In this document: positions 51,148 through 59,467 of the stretch, piece by piece
How positions within the stretch are numbered: the stretch's first letter is position 1
How the letters are laid out: the number at the start of each line of letters is the position of its first letter
From: Phycisphaerales bacterium
GTDB lineage: Bacteria; Planctomycetota; Phycisphaerae; Phycisphaerales; SM1A02
Direction: 5' to 3'
Assembly: GCA_022446885.1 (NCBI GenBank)
Contig: JAKVBU010000019.1
Span: forward strand, 1-60,796
DNA length: 60,796 nt
Made by a program: the position numbers and the translations under genes
The notes under the pieces: generated by a model
The model's input: the letters and a program-made list of their open reading frames with translations, nothing else
What the model was told of the DNA's origin: nothing
Database searches by the model: none

Positions 51148-53046
51148 GTGCCCACAGACACGATCGTGCCGACCGACTCCATCGAACAGGCGCCCATCGC
51201 GGTAGAAGCAGTGGCGGTTCGCTTCGCCGGTGACTCCGGCGACGGCATGCAATTGGCTGGGGGCCAATTCACGGTGACCACTGCCTTCGTGGGCAACGAC
51301 TTTGCAACGTTTCCCGACTACCCCGCCGAGATTCGAGCCCCTCGAGGCACGACGTTTGGTGTGTCGGGCTTCCAAGTGCACTTCTCCAGTCAGGAGATCC
51401 ACACGCCCGGTGACGAGGTAGACGTGCTGGTGGCGATGAACCCCGCTGCCTTCAAGACCAACATCGAAGACGTCCGCCCCGGCGGCATCGTGCTGGCCGA
51501 CGAGGATGAGTTCTCAAAGGTCGGGCTGAAGAAGGCCGGGTACGCCCCCGACGTGAATCCGCTCGACGACGAAGACCTCCAGCGTCGATATCGAATTGTG
51601 CCAGTGCCGCTCTCGCGCATGGTGCGTGAGTCGCTGGCCGACGATGACCACGGAGCCAAGGAGGTGATGCGGTGCCGCAACATCTTCGCCTTGGGCGTGG
51701 TCAGTTGGCTGTACGACCGGCCGCTCGAGCCGGTGATCGATCATCTGAACGAGAAGTTTGGTGCGAAGAAGGGCCGCCAAGACCTCGCCGATCTGAACAT
51801 TCGCGCCCTCAAGGCCGGCTGGAACTTCGGTGAGACGGCCGAGCTGGTGGGCGAACGCTACACGGTGGCGCCGGCCAAGCTGGAGCCGGGCACCTATCGC
51901 AGCATCAGTGGCAACGAGGCGCTGGTACTGGGTCTGACAGCTGCGGCGGTCAAGGCATCGAAGGCGATGGTCTACGCCAGTTATCCGATCACGCCTGCGT
52001 CAGATGTGCTTCACGGCATGGCCGGAATGAAGCGATTCGGCGTGACTACGTTCCAAGCGGAAGATGAGATCGCCGCCGTGTGCGCCGCGATCGGGGCGTC
52101 ATTTGGCGGATCAATTGGAGTCACCGGTACCTCAGGCCCCGGCCTTGCCCTCAAGGGAGAGGCAATGGGGTTGGCGGTGATGCTGGAACTGCCGCTGGTG
52201 GTCGTCGATGTGCAACGAGGCGGCCCTGCGACAGGCATGCCCACCAAACCCGAGCAGGCCGATCTGCTGCAGGCCATGTTCGGCCGCAGCGGTGAGGCGC
52301 CGGTGATCGTGCTGGCAGCCTCGTCACCAAGCGACTGCTTCCAGACAGCGATCGAGGCGGTGCATCTGGCCACTCGACACATGTGCCCGGTGATCCTGCT
52401 CTCCGATGCAGCCGTGGCCAATGGTGCGGAGCCTTGGAAGTTGCCCGATCTCGATGCGATCGAGCCCATCACGATCGAGCATCCCACCGAGCCAAACGAC
52501 GGGGACGCATTCCGCCCTTACTTGCGTGACGAGGCCACAGGCGCCCGGCCGTGGGCGATTCCAGGAACACCCGGTTTGGAACATCGCGTTGGCGGGCTGG
52601 AGAAGGAGGCGGTCACCGGCAACGTCTGCTACGACGGCGAAAACCACGAAGCGATGGTGCACGTCAGGCAAGCCAAGATCGAGGCAGCCCAAGCCGTGAT
52701 CCCACCGATGGAGATCGGAGGCGCAGTCGAAGCCGACACGTTGGTGCTCGGCTGGGGCGGCACCCGCGGCGCGATTCTCGAAGCGGTTGATCGGCTGGCG
52801 CAGGAGGGCATCGAAGTGGCCCACGCCCACCTGCGACACCTGAACCCCTTCCCGGGAGATCTCGGCGAGGTGCTGGGCAGATACAGACGGGTGATCGTGC
52901 CTGAGATCAACTCCGGGCAACTGCGATTCCTGCTGCGGGGGAAGTACATGTGTGATGCCAAGGGCGTGAACGTGTTGCGCGGGCGATCATTTCAGGTGCA
53001 GGAGCTCATCGATGGCATCAAAGGGCATCTGGAGGTGACGGCATGA
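51148..53046 (+). CDS. korA: 2-oxoacid:ferredoxin oxidoreductase, fused gamma-alpha subunit
   Basis: A 632-residue protein starting at GTG. The N-terminal ~190 residues are the gamma part (VRFAGDSGDGMQLAGGQF); from ~240 is the alpha part (GNEALVLGLTAAAVKASKAMVYASYPITPASDVLHGMA, GTSGPGLALKGEAMGLAVMLELPLVVVDVQRGGPATGMPTKPEQ). With KorB it oxidises 2-oxoglutarate, or a similar 2-oxoacid, to the acyl-CoA and reduces ferredoxin. A TACAAT box lies ~45 nt upstream. The stop overlaps korB (ATGA). Confidence 0.95.
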   Translation: MPTDTIVPTDSIEQAPIAVEAVAVRFAGDSGDGMQLAGGQFTVTTAFVGNDFATFPDYPAEIRAPRGTTFGVSGFQVHFSSQEIHTPGDEVDVLVAMNPAAFKTNIEDVRPGGIVLADEDEFSKVGLKKAGYAPDVNPLDDEDLQRRYRIVPVPLSRMVRESLADDDHGAKEVMRCRNIFALGVVSWLYDRPLEPVIDHLNEKFGAKKGRQDLADLNIRALKAGWNFGETAELVGERYTVAPAKLEPGTYRSISGNEALVLGLTAAAVKASKAMVYASYPITPASDVLHGMAGMKRFGVTTFQAEDEIAAVCAAIGASFGGSIGVTGTSGPGLALKGEAMGLAVMLELPLVVVDVQRGGPATGMPTKPEQADLLQAMFGRSGEAPVIVLAASSPSDCFQTAIEAVHLATRHMCPVILLSDAAVANGAEPWKLPDLDAIEPITIEHPTEPNDGDAFRPYLRDEATGARPWAIPGTPGLEHRVGGLEKEAVTGNVCYDGENHEAMVHVRQAKIEAAQAVIPPMEIGGAVEADTLVLGWGGTRGAILEAVDRLAQEGIEVAHAHLRHLNPFPGDLGEVLGRYRRVIVPEINSGQLRFLLRGKYMCDAKGVNVLRGRSFQVQELIDGIKGHLEVTA

Positions 53047-54038
53047 CAACGCTCACGCCCAAAGACTTCACGACGGATCAGGATGTGCGTTGGTGCCCCG
53101 GGTGCGGCGACTATGCGGTGCTCGCCGCCGTGCGTAAGGCACTACCGGCGATTGGAGGCGCACGTGAGCATCAGGTGTTCGTGTCCGGCATCGGGTGCGC
53201 CGCGAGGTTTCCCTACTACATGGAAACCTATGGCATGCACTCCATCCACGGGCGTGCACCAGCCTTTGCGACCGGCATCAAATTGTCCAACCCCGCGTTG
53301 GATGTCTGGTTGGTTTCAGGCGACGGCGATCTGCTTTCGATCGGCGGCAACCACACGATGCACGCCATGCGTCGAAACGTCGGCATTCGGGTGCTGCTGC
53401 TGAACAACCGCATCTACGGCTTGACCAAGGGGCAGTATTCACCCACCTCAGAGGTGGGCAAGATCACCAAATCCACGCCAATGGGGTCAATTGACGAGCC
53501 CGTCATGCCGCTGGCCATCGCCATTGCGGCTGAGTGCAGTTTCGTCGCCCGTTGTCTGGACATTGATGCCAAGCCACTGGTGGGCATCATGGAACGGGCC
53601 GCGGGGCACCCGGGCACCGCGTTCGTTGAAGTGCTGCAGGACTGCAACATCTTCAATCACAAGGCGTGGTTCCACGCATCGCAGAAGGACTCCCGCAAGG
53701 CCTGCACGATCGAACTTAAGCATGGCGAGCCCATGCTCTACGGCGACGAACAGGAGCGGTGCATCGTTCGATCCAGCAGTGGGCTGGAGACTGCGGCCGT
53801 TGCTGACGTCGATGCCGGTGCGATCGTCGTGCACGACGAATCCAACCGTACGCAGGCCTTCGAGATTGCGAGCATGCGATTTCCCGAGTTCCCCGAGCCT
53901 CTGGGGGTGCTGTATGTCGATCAGTCCCGTCCGGTCTACGAACAGGCCTGCGCCGGGCAGGTGGCCGCGGCCAAGAGCGATCGCCCGGCAGATCTGGACT
54001 CGCTCGTTCGCGGGCCAGACACATGGCAGGTGACCTGA
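53043..54038 (+). CDS. korB: 2-oxoacid:ferredoxin oxidoreductase, beta subunit
   Basis: A 331-residue TPP-binding subunit: WCPGCGDYAVLAAV, VSGIGCAARFPYYM, the TPP/Mg motif VSGDGDLLSIGGNH and NNRIYGLTKGQYSPTSE. The conserved cysteines bind the iron-sulfur cluster. It is translationally coupled to korA. No ferredoxin-like delta subunit is encoded beside it, as in the two-subunit type. The acid specificity is inferred from family. Confidence 0.95.
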   Translation: MTTLTPKDFTTDQDVRWCPGCGDYAVLAAVRKALPAIGGAREHQVFVSGIGCAARFPYYMETYGMHSIHGRAPAFATGIKLSNPALDVWLVSGDGDLLSIGGNHTMHAMRRNVGIRVLLLNNRIYGLTKGQYSPTSEVGKITKSTPMGSIDEPVMPLAIAIAAECSFVARCLDIDAKPLVGIMERAAGHPGTAFVEVLQDCNIFNHKAWFHASQKDSRKACTIELKHGEPMLYGDEQERCIVRSSSGLETAAVADVDAGAIVVHDESNRTQAFEIASMRFPEFPEPLGVLYVDQSRPVYEQACAGQVAAAKSDRPADLDSLVRGPDTWQVT

Positions 54039-54116
54039 TCTTCTGTTCACCTGTGACTCGAGTCGATTGATCACCTGATCACGAGGCTGATCAAGCTCGG
54101 AGCATCCGAACCACCA

Positions 54117-56078
54117 ATGCTGCAACAGACCTGGGATGTAATCGTGATCGGCGGGGGGCACGCCGGAATCGAGGCGGCTCGGGCGGCCTCCGCTGCGGGC
54201 GATCTACGTGTGTGCCTGATCACCATGGATCCATCGAAGATCGGTGAGATGTCGTGCAACCCCGCCATCGGGGGGTTGGCCAAGGGGCAGATGGTGCGCG
54301 AGATCGACGCATTGGGCGGCATCATGCCGCTGGCGGCAGACCGCAGCGGCATCATGTTCCGCATGCTCAATACATCTCGTGGCGCCGCTGTCCGTGGGCC
54401 ACGATGTCAGAACGACAAGCACGCCTACGCCGCTCATGCACAAGTGCTCCTTGCCGGCTGTGACGTGACGGTCATCGCAGGCACGATCGACGACATCTGT
54501 GTGAACAAAGGCCGCGTCGTAGGCGTGCGGTTGCCTGCAGGCGCAGGCGTGGTGCAAGCGAGGACCGTTGACGTGGCATCGTTCGCTGACACCATGCCCG
54601 ATCGACCATTCGCCGGCGCTGTCGAAGATCGCCTTTCTGAGCCGTGCACATTGCAGGGGGGCGCCGTTGTGCTGACAACCGGCACCTTCATGCGGGCCCT
54701 CATGCACACGGGCGAGCAACAGGTGGCGGGGGGGCGAGTGGGCGAGGGCGTCGCGGCGGGCATCGCCGGTTGCCTGCTGGGCCTGGGCTTGGAATTGACT
54801 CGGTTCAAGACCGGTACTCCGCCGCGGCTGAGTCGTGCGTCGCTGGATTGGGACAGTTTGCCCGAGCAATTCGGTGACGAGTCACCAGTTCGTTTCAGCG
54901 ATCGCACTGCGGCGGCAAGTTTTCCAATGTTGCCACAGGTGTGCTGCCGTGTAACGAACACGACGGCCGAGGCCCACGCCCTGATTCGCGACAATCTGCA
55001 TCGGGCGCCCATGTATGCCGGTGCCATGACGGCCGTCTGCGGCCCGCGCTACTGCCCGAGCATCGAAGACAAGGTGGTGCGATTCGCTGATCGCGACCAA
55101 CACCACGTGTTCCTCGAGCCCGAGTCGCTGCACACCGACGAGGTCTACTGCAACGGGATATCCACGAGCCTGCCCCCTGAGGTGCAGATCGAGATCGTAC
55201 GTTCGATGCCTGGCTGTGAACGAGCCCAGATCATTCGGCCTGGCTATGCCGTGGAGTACGACCTCGTTCAGCCCTGCCAACTTGATGCCACAACCATGGT
55301 CAAGTCGATCGAGGGGCTGTTTCTGGCCGGACAGATCAACGGCACCAGCGGCTATGAAGAGGCGGCGGGGCAGGGGCTGCTTGCTGGACTGAATGCGGCC
55401 CGACGTGTGCGTGGAGATGCACCGGTTCGATTGGGCCGCGATGAGGCATACATCGGTGTGATGCTCGATGATCTGGTGACGCGCATGCCCGAGGAGCCCT
55501 ATCGCATGTTCACGAGCCGGGCGGAACATCGCATGCGATTGCGGGCTGACAATGCAGACGAGCGGCTCACTGCGATCGGTCGCGACTGGGGGCTGATCGA
55601 CGACGAACAGTGGGATCAGTACAGGGCCCAAACTGAGGCGATCGCGGCGCTGCACCAGAGGTTTCAAACCACAAAGGGTGAGGGCGGGCGAGTGCTTGCC
55701 CAGCTCTGTCGCCGTCCCGAGATGCAACTGGCCTCGGTGATGGCCCAATTGGGTGGGGGCGACGACCCCCTCTTGGTCGAGCGGGTGATGAACGACTGTC
55801 GGTACGCGGGGTATCTCGTGCGGCAGCAAGCTGAGATCAAGCGGCAGCGTGAAGCCGACGGCGTATCGATTCCGGCATCACTCGACCCGAATGCGATCAG
55901 TGGGCTGCGCTCGGAGGCCCGTGATGTTCTGGGGCGTATGCGGCCCGCAACGCTGGGGCAGGCCTCGAGATTGGCGGGCATCAATCCGGCCGATGTGACT
56001 GTGCTTCGAGTGGCCTTGGATCGAATGCCCAAGCCGGGCCGCCCTGAAGGCACATCAGCCTCCGTCGAGGCTGGCTGA
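54117..56078 (+). CDS. mnmG: tRNA uridine-5-carboxymethylaminomethyl modification enzyme MnmG
   Basis: A 653-residue FAD protein that with MnmE makes cmnm5U34 in tRNA. VIVIGGGHAGIEAA, MSCNPAIGGLAKGQMVREIDALGG, RMLNTSRGAAVRGPRCQ, PGYAVEYDLVQP, GLFLAGQINGTSGYEEAAGQG and the C-terminal YRMFTSRAEHRMRLRADNAD are diagnostic. No clear SD precedes ATG. MnmE is not in this window, and there is no dnaA or oriC sign beside it. Confidence 0.97.
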   Translation: MLQQTWDVIVIGGGHAGIEAARAASAAGDLRVCLITMDPSKIGEMSCNPAIGGLAKGQMVREIDALGGIMPLAADRSGIMFRMLNTSRGAAVRGPRCQNDKHAYAAHAQVLLAGCDVTVIAGTIDDICVNKGRVVGVRLPAGAGVVQARTVDVASFADTMPDRPFAGAVEDRLSEPCTLQGGAVVLTTGTFMRALMHTGEQQVAGGRVGEGVAAGIAGCLLGLGLELTRFKTGTPPRLSRASLDWDSLPEQFGDESPVRFSDRTAAASFPMLPQVCCRVTNTTAEAHALIRDNLHRAPMYAGAMTAVCGPRYCPSIEDKVVRFADRDQHHVFLEPESLHTDEVYCNGISTSLPPEVQIEIVRSMPGCERAQIIRPGYAVEYDLVQPCQLDATTMVKSIEGLFLAGQINGTSGYEEAAGQGLLAGLNAARRVRGDAPVRLGRDEAYIGVMLDDLVTRMPEEPYRMFTSRAEHRMRLRADNADERLTAIGRDWGLIDDEQWDQYRAQTEAIAALHQRFQTTKGEGGRVLAQLCRRPEMQLASVMAQLGGGDDPLLVERVMNDCRYAGYLVRQQAEIKRQREADGVSIPASLDPNAISGLRSEARDVLGRMRPATLGQASRLAGINPADVTVLRVALDRMPKPGRPEGTSASVEAG

Positions 56079-56198
56079 CGCTCCAGATAGAAGTGGGCTA
56101 TTGGCCCCGACCACACCGCTGCGGGCGGTCTGATGGTGCTTGAAGGACAGAATCTGAAGCAAGCGTCCTGCGCGAGACCGCGCCGGACCGCAGGTGGG

Positions 56199-56204
56199 TA
56201 TCCT
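56199..56204 (+). promoter_or_regulatory. -10-like TATCCT of tRNA-Thr
   Basis: TATCCT ends 11 nt before the tRNA-Thr 5' end. No clear -35 was found at the usual distance. Confidence 0.35.
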
Positions 56205-56215
56205 GCCCCACCCAC

Positions 56216-56288
56216 GCCGCTGTAGCTCAATTGGTAGAGCGCCTGACTTGTAATCTGGAGGTTGGGGGTTCAAGTCCCCCCGGCGGCT
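56216..56288 (+). tRNA. tRNA-Thr (anticodon TGT)
   Basis: A 73-nt cloverleaf without encoded CCA: acceptor GCCGCTG/CGGCGGC (one T-G pair), D stem GCTC/GAGC, anticodon loop CTTGTAA, T arm GGGGG-TTCAAGT-CCCCC. Position 29-41 of the anticodon stem reads T-T, a mismatch. It reads ACA/ACN codons. Confidence 0.95.
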
Positions 56289-56295
56289 GTTGCAG

Positions 56296-56348
56296 CCTGC
56301 GGGCACAAGGGGCCCCATCACGGGGTGAGGGCCCCTTGGTCCCGCAGG
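56296..56348 (+). terminator. Long hairpin after tRNA-Thr
   Basis: Outer stem CCTGCGGG (56296-56303) with CCCGCAGG (56341-56348), inner stem 306-315 with 329-338 of the same block (56306-56315, 56329-56338). No T-tract; likely processing or termination signal. Confidence 0.55.
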
Positions 56349-56393
56349 CCACCCATCGTGCCGTTCCTCACTCGATCACCGCTGGGCGGCGTC

Positions 56394-56462
56394 CAAGTCC
56401 CCCCGGCGGCTTTTGCGTCCGGTGTGACCGGGGTCCCCATCACAGGGTGAGGGCCCCCGGTC
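56394..56462 (+). repeat. Duplicate of the tRNA-Thr 3' end plus following hairpin
   Basis: CAAGTCCCCCCGGCGGCT at 56394-56411 is identical to the tRNA-Thr 3' end (56271-56288). It is followed by a second hairpin (56426-56433 with 56455-56462) whose loop region 56435-56457 matches 56313-56335 with one change. The period is ~122 bp. The 5' part of a second tRNA is degenerate, so this is a pseudo-tRNA or att-like duplication. Confidence 0.7.
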
Positions 56463-56554
56463 CCCCCGCCCCAGCGCGGCGTTCAGATGCTCCCGTGCGG
56501 GACGTTCAGTTCATCCGGATCGTCAGGTCAGATCAGGGCTGTGATTCCGATGAC

Positions 56555-58834
56555 TCAGCACGGACCCCAGTTTCGAAGCACGTCGATGAGGTCGAGGATG
56601 GTTGTTACCCCATCGCCGTCGATATCGGTCGAGCCGGGTTGGCCCCAATTGTCGAGCACGGCCGTCAGATCAGGCATGCCCACGTCGCCCGAGCCGGTGA
56701 TGTCGCCCACACACTGGGGCGTTCCAGCGCCGTCGGGGTATTCATCAGGCGTCGCCCAACCTCGGTTTGGCACCGTCTCAGATTCCCATGTATCACGGGG
56801 ATTGCTGATGGGCTCAATCTTGACCGAGGCGATGTAGCAGGCGCCCGAGTCGAAGTCGGGTGTGCCTGCCCATCCTGCGTCACCGAAGTAGGGATTGCCG
56901 GGAAACCACACACCAAGCCAGAATCGGGCACCCCGATAGGGCACGTTGCCCTGCCCAAAGCTCACACCATCAAGTTGATCGACCAGAACAGGCTCGGCCC
57001 AATCAGTGTCGTCGATGTACCACTTGACCGACCCCACCGTGTCACGGGTGAGCATGTTGTCACTGGCTACCTCGCCGCTGTTCCACTCGATGATGAAGTC
57101 GTAGTACTTGCCGTTGTTGGCTGCGGTTGCCAGGTCGATCACATTGCCGTCGGGATCGACGAGCACCTTGCGACCACCGTAGTTCCCACCTTCGCCGCCG
57201 AATTGCCCGCCCCAGGCGTTGCAGCGGGCGTTGGTCATGGCGATGGCATCGGGGTCGATGCCGAGAGACGTGCCTTCGTCGGGGTCAGTTCGAAGGTCTG
57301 TGGGGAACTCCCAGTCGATCTCAGTGTTGCGCCGCGGATTGGCCTCGTACCAGTACTGCTCTTGGGAGTTGTAGAAGTTTTGGTACATGAAGGGCCAGAA
57401 TGCCGTGCACGCCCCCAGTTGCGGCGTGATCTTCGCTCGAACCGTGTACCGCCCGGAGGCGAAGAACTGTCTGGTTGCTACCGCAGACCCGACCCGATGC
57501 TTGGCGCCGCCTGCATTGACGATCGGGCCGTCATACAGATCGCCGTTGGCCTGCAGGCGAAGGGCCTTGATGGCAACCCCGTCGTCGGTGTCATCCACCA
57601 CACTCACATTCTCCCACCAGACGCCACCATTGTCGCCGCCCCAGCCCTTGTTTGAGACCAGCCAGTCGTTCATCGACAGCCCGCTGGAGAAGTCGTCTTC
57701 AAACGTCTCATGTTGCGGCACCGGTAAGAGGTCGGTGGTTGCAGTCCACTCCGACCCGGTTGCGATCCATGACACATTTCGGAAGTAGGCACTGCCGCCC
57801 TGATCCTTCCAGCAGGAGATCTTGATGTTGGGTGAGTTCACCCAAGCGTCTCCCGTCGTGAAGGTGAAACTGTATGGCGTCCATGCCTGAGCACTGATGG
57901 ATGCTGTGGCCTCGGGTGGAACGCCCTCGCCTTCCAGTGCAATCGTGCCGACCACGTTCTCGTCGACTTTCCCCTCACAGGTGATGGTCCACGTACTGTT
58001 GGGCGGGAAACTCATCTCGACGGCCTGGCTGCACGTTGCAGTGGTGTCGGTTGAGTCGGCCTTCAAGAATGGTGTGCCGCCGTCGGCGATCACCGAGCAT
58101 TGGTACCAGACCCAGTTCTCATCGCCTTTGTCGGTGTAATCGTCGGCGGTGAAGCCGCCATCACGCACGATTTCGCCGCCGGCTTCGGGGGCGATGATGA
58201 TCTCCGGCGGCTGTGTCCATCCGCCGGTGGCGGCTCGCCAGGGTTCAGGGTCAGGCATGGAACCGAGGCGGCCGTAGAACACCCTGATGTCGGCAAAGTC
58301 GATCTGCGGTGTTCCAACGGGTTCGCCCTGGTCCTGGGGCACCTTCGCCGAAATGAGGGCGACATCCACACTCGTAGAGCCACTACCTACGAAAAACTCG
58401 AATCGCCACTCCACCCACTGATTCACTTCAACGGTGTCGAGGTATCCCTTGGCCTTGTTTAGGGGCACCATGAGCGACCCGTACGGGATCTCCTGAACAC
58501 CATTGGACACGGTCAGGGTCGGCGGAAGATCGGTGCTGGCACCACGCACTTTGGCGCAGATGGTGTACCGGTTCATCGCCTGCAGTCCACTGATGGTCTG
58601 CGTCAGGCTGGTGGCTGTTTCGACGGTGGAGGTCAGTCGAACGAATGAGCCACCATCAGGGCCGCCAGTCGATTCATGTGTGATGTCTCCGGGAGACTCC
58701 AGCGTCCATCCTGTCGTGTCATCTGAGAAATCGCCGTTCTGCACAAGATTGGTGAGGCCTCCATTCGTAGCGGCAGTTGCGACGAAGAGAATGCAGGTCG
58801 TCGCCGCAAAATCAGTCAGTGTGTTGAACGGCAT
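56555..58834 (-). CDS. Secreted GH16-like glycoside hydrolase with N-terminal CBM-like domains and dockerin-like tail
   Basis: About 759 residues. ATG at 58834 is chosen because GGAG lies 8 nt upstream and a signal follows. Two CBM4/9-like beta domains (VQNGDFSDDTTGWTLES; VRDGGFTADDY) come first; then the GH16 lectin-like fold with the catalytic E505-I-D507-W-E509 (NTEIDWEFP), AFWPFMYQNFY and YRGARFWLGVWFPGNPYFG. The tail CVGDITGSGDVGMPDLTAVL...DIDGDGVTTILDLIDVLRNWG is dockerin-like. It should cleave a beta-glucan or galactan such as laminarin or agar-type glycans; which one is unresolved. Confidence 0.87.
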   Translation of the reverse strand: MPFNTLTDFAATTCILFVATAATNGGLTNLVQNGDFSDDTTGWTLESPGDITHESTGGPDGGSFVRLTSTVETATSLTQTISGLQAMNRYTICAKVRGASTDLPPTLTVSNGVQEIPYGSLMVPLNKAKGYLDTVEVNQWVEWRFEFFVGSGSTSVDVALISAKVPQDQGEPVGTPQIDFADIRVFYGRLGSMPDPEPWRAATGGWTQPPEIIIAPEAGGEIVRDGGFTADDYTDKGDENWVWYQCSVIADGGTPFLKADSTDTTATCSQAVEMSFPPNSTWTITCEGKVDENVVGTIALEGEGVPPEATASISAQAWTPYSFTFTTGDAWVNSPNIKISCWKDQGGSAYFRNVSWIATGSEWTATTDLLPVPQHETFEDDFSSGLSMNDWLVSNKGWGGDNGGVWWENVSVVDDTDDGVAIKALRLQANGDLYDGPIVNAGGAKHRVGSAVATRQFFASGRYTVRAKITPQLGACTAFWPFMYQNFYNSQEQYWYEANPRRNTEIDWEFPTDLRTDPDEGTSLGIDPDAIAMTNARCNAWGGQFGGEGGNYGGRKVLVDPDGNVIDLATAANNGKYYDFIIEWNSGEVASDNMLTRDTVGSVKWYIDDTDWAEPVLVDQLDGVSFGQGNVPYRGARFWLGVWFPGNPYFGDAGWAGTPDFDSGACYIASVKIEPISNPRDTWESETVPNRGWATPDEYPDGAGTPQCVGDITGSGDVGMPDLTAVLDNWGQPGSTDIDGDGVTTILDLIDVLRNWGPC

Positions 58835-58945
58835 GTCGTGTTCTCCATCAATACCTGATGCGAGTTGTGGTCCGACTGGTGGCGTGAGACAGCACGGGGC
58901 GAGCATACGAGCCAAATGGTTCGGTAGTCGGTACACGAATCCGTG

Positions 58946-59029
58946 TCATTTGATGTGGCTGCCTTTTTGCCGGCACAGGCCGACCTGTACATACGGCCTC
59001 GTAGGGTGGCGAGCCGTCAAATCAAATGA
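58946..59029. promoter_or_regulatory. Nine-bp inverted repeat TCATTTGAT/ATCAAATGA in a divergent promoter region
   Basis: TCATTTGAT (58946-58954) and ATCAAATGA (59021-59029) are perfect reverse complements 66 nt apart, between the GH16 gene and the Cys-rich gene. TATGTT at 59036-59041 is a possible -10 for the latter. A DNA-looping operator is possible. Confidence 0.35.
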
Positions 59030-59056
59030 ATCCACTATGTTCGCAAGGAGTTTCAC

Positions 59057-59461
59057 ATGTCATTCGTTTCTGCTCTTGTGCTGGCTGTTGCGGCATCGCC
59101 AGGTTGTGATTTCCAGGTGGGTTCTGTCGAATGGACGGCGTGCATCATGCCGCCTATGGAGTGCCCCAACGGGCTCTTCACATCGGTGGAGGAGTGTGCT
59201 CGGGCAGCTTCGACGCCCGGATGCGGCGCTCAGCGGACCACACTGGGTTGGGCCATGGGTGTTGAGACCAATCGGCAGGAAGTGGTTCACCCATGTGGCA
59301 GCCGATACAGCGCCACCTTCGCTCGCTGTCAGTGCACCGGCAATCTCTTTGGGTTCTGCATGGGCCCCTGTCGGCCAGTGGGCGGCATCGTTCGGCTGAT
59401 GCCCTGCCCCGGCAGCTTCTCAACGGTGAAAGTGTGCAAGACAGTCTTTGAAGGGTCCTGA
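59057..59461 (+). CDS. Small secreted cysteine-rich protein, 134 aa
   Basis: A short signal (SFVSALVLAVAAS) is followed by a mature part with about twelve cysteines (MECPNG, EECARA, PGCGAQ, ARCQCTGN, GFCMGPCRPV, MPCPG, KVCK) that would form disulfides. AAGGAG lies 7 nt before ATG. No family recognised. It precedes the next gene by 6 nt, so both form an operon. Confidence 0.68.
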   Translation: MSFVSALVLAVAASPGCDFQVGSVEWTACIMPPMECPNGLFTSVEECARAASTPGCGAQRTTLGWAMGVETNRQEVVHPCGSRYSATFARCQCTGNLFGFCMGPCRPVGGIVRLMPCPGSFSTVKVCKTVFEGS

Positions 59462-59467
59462 CTCGAC

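Noticed and set aside
54039-54116. Origin of replication beside mnmG
   Set aside because: No DnaA-box cluster, AT-rich region or dnaA/parA neighbour; only TGATCA palindromes.
56055-56321. Minus-strand frame reading NPQPPDYKSGALPIEL
   Set aside because: This is the well-known false protein from antisense tRNA.
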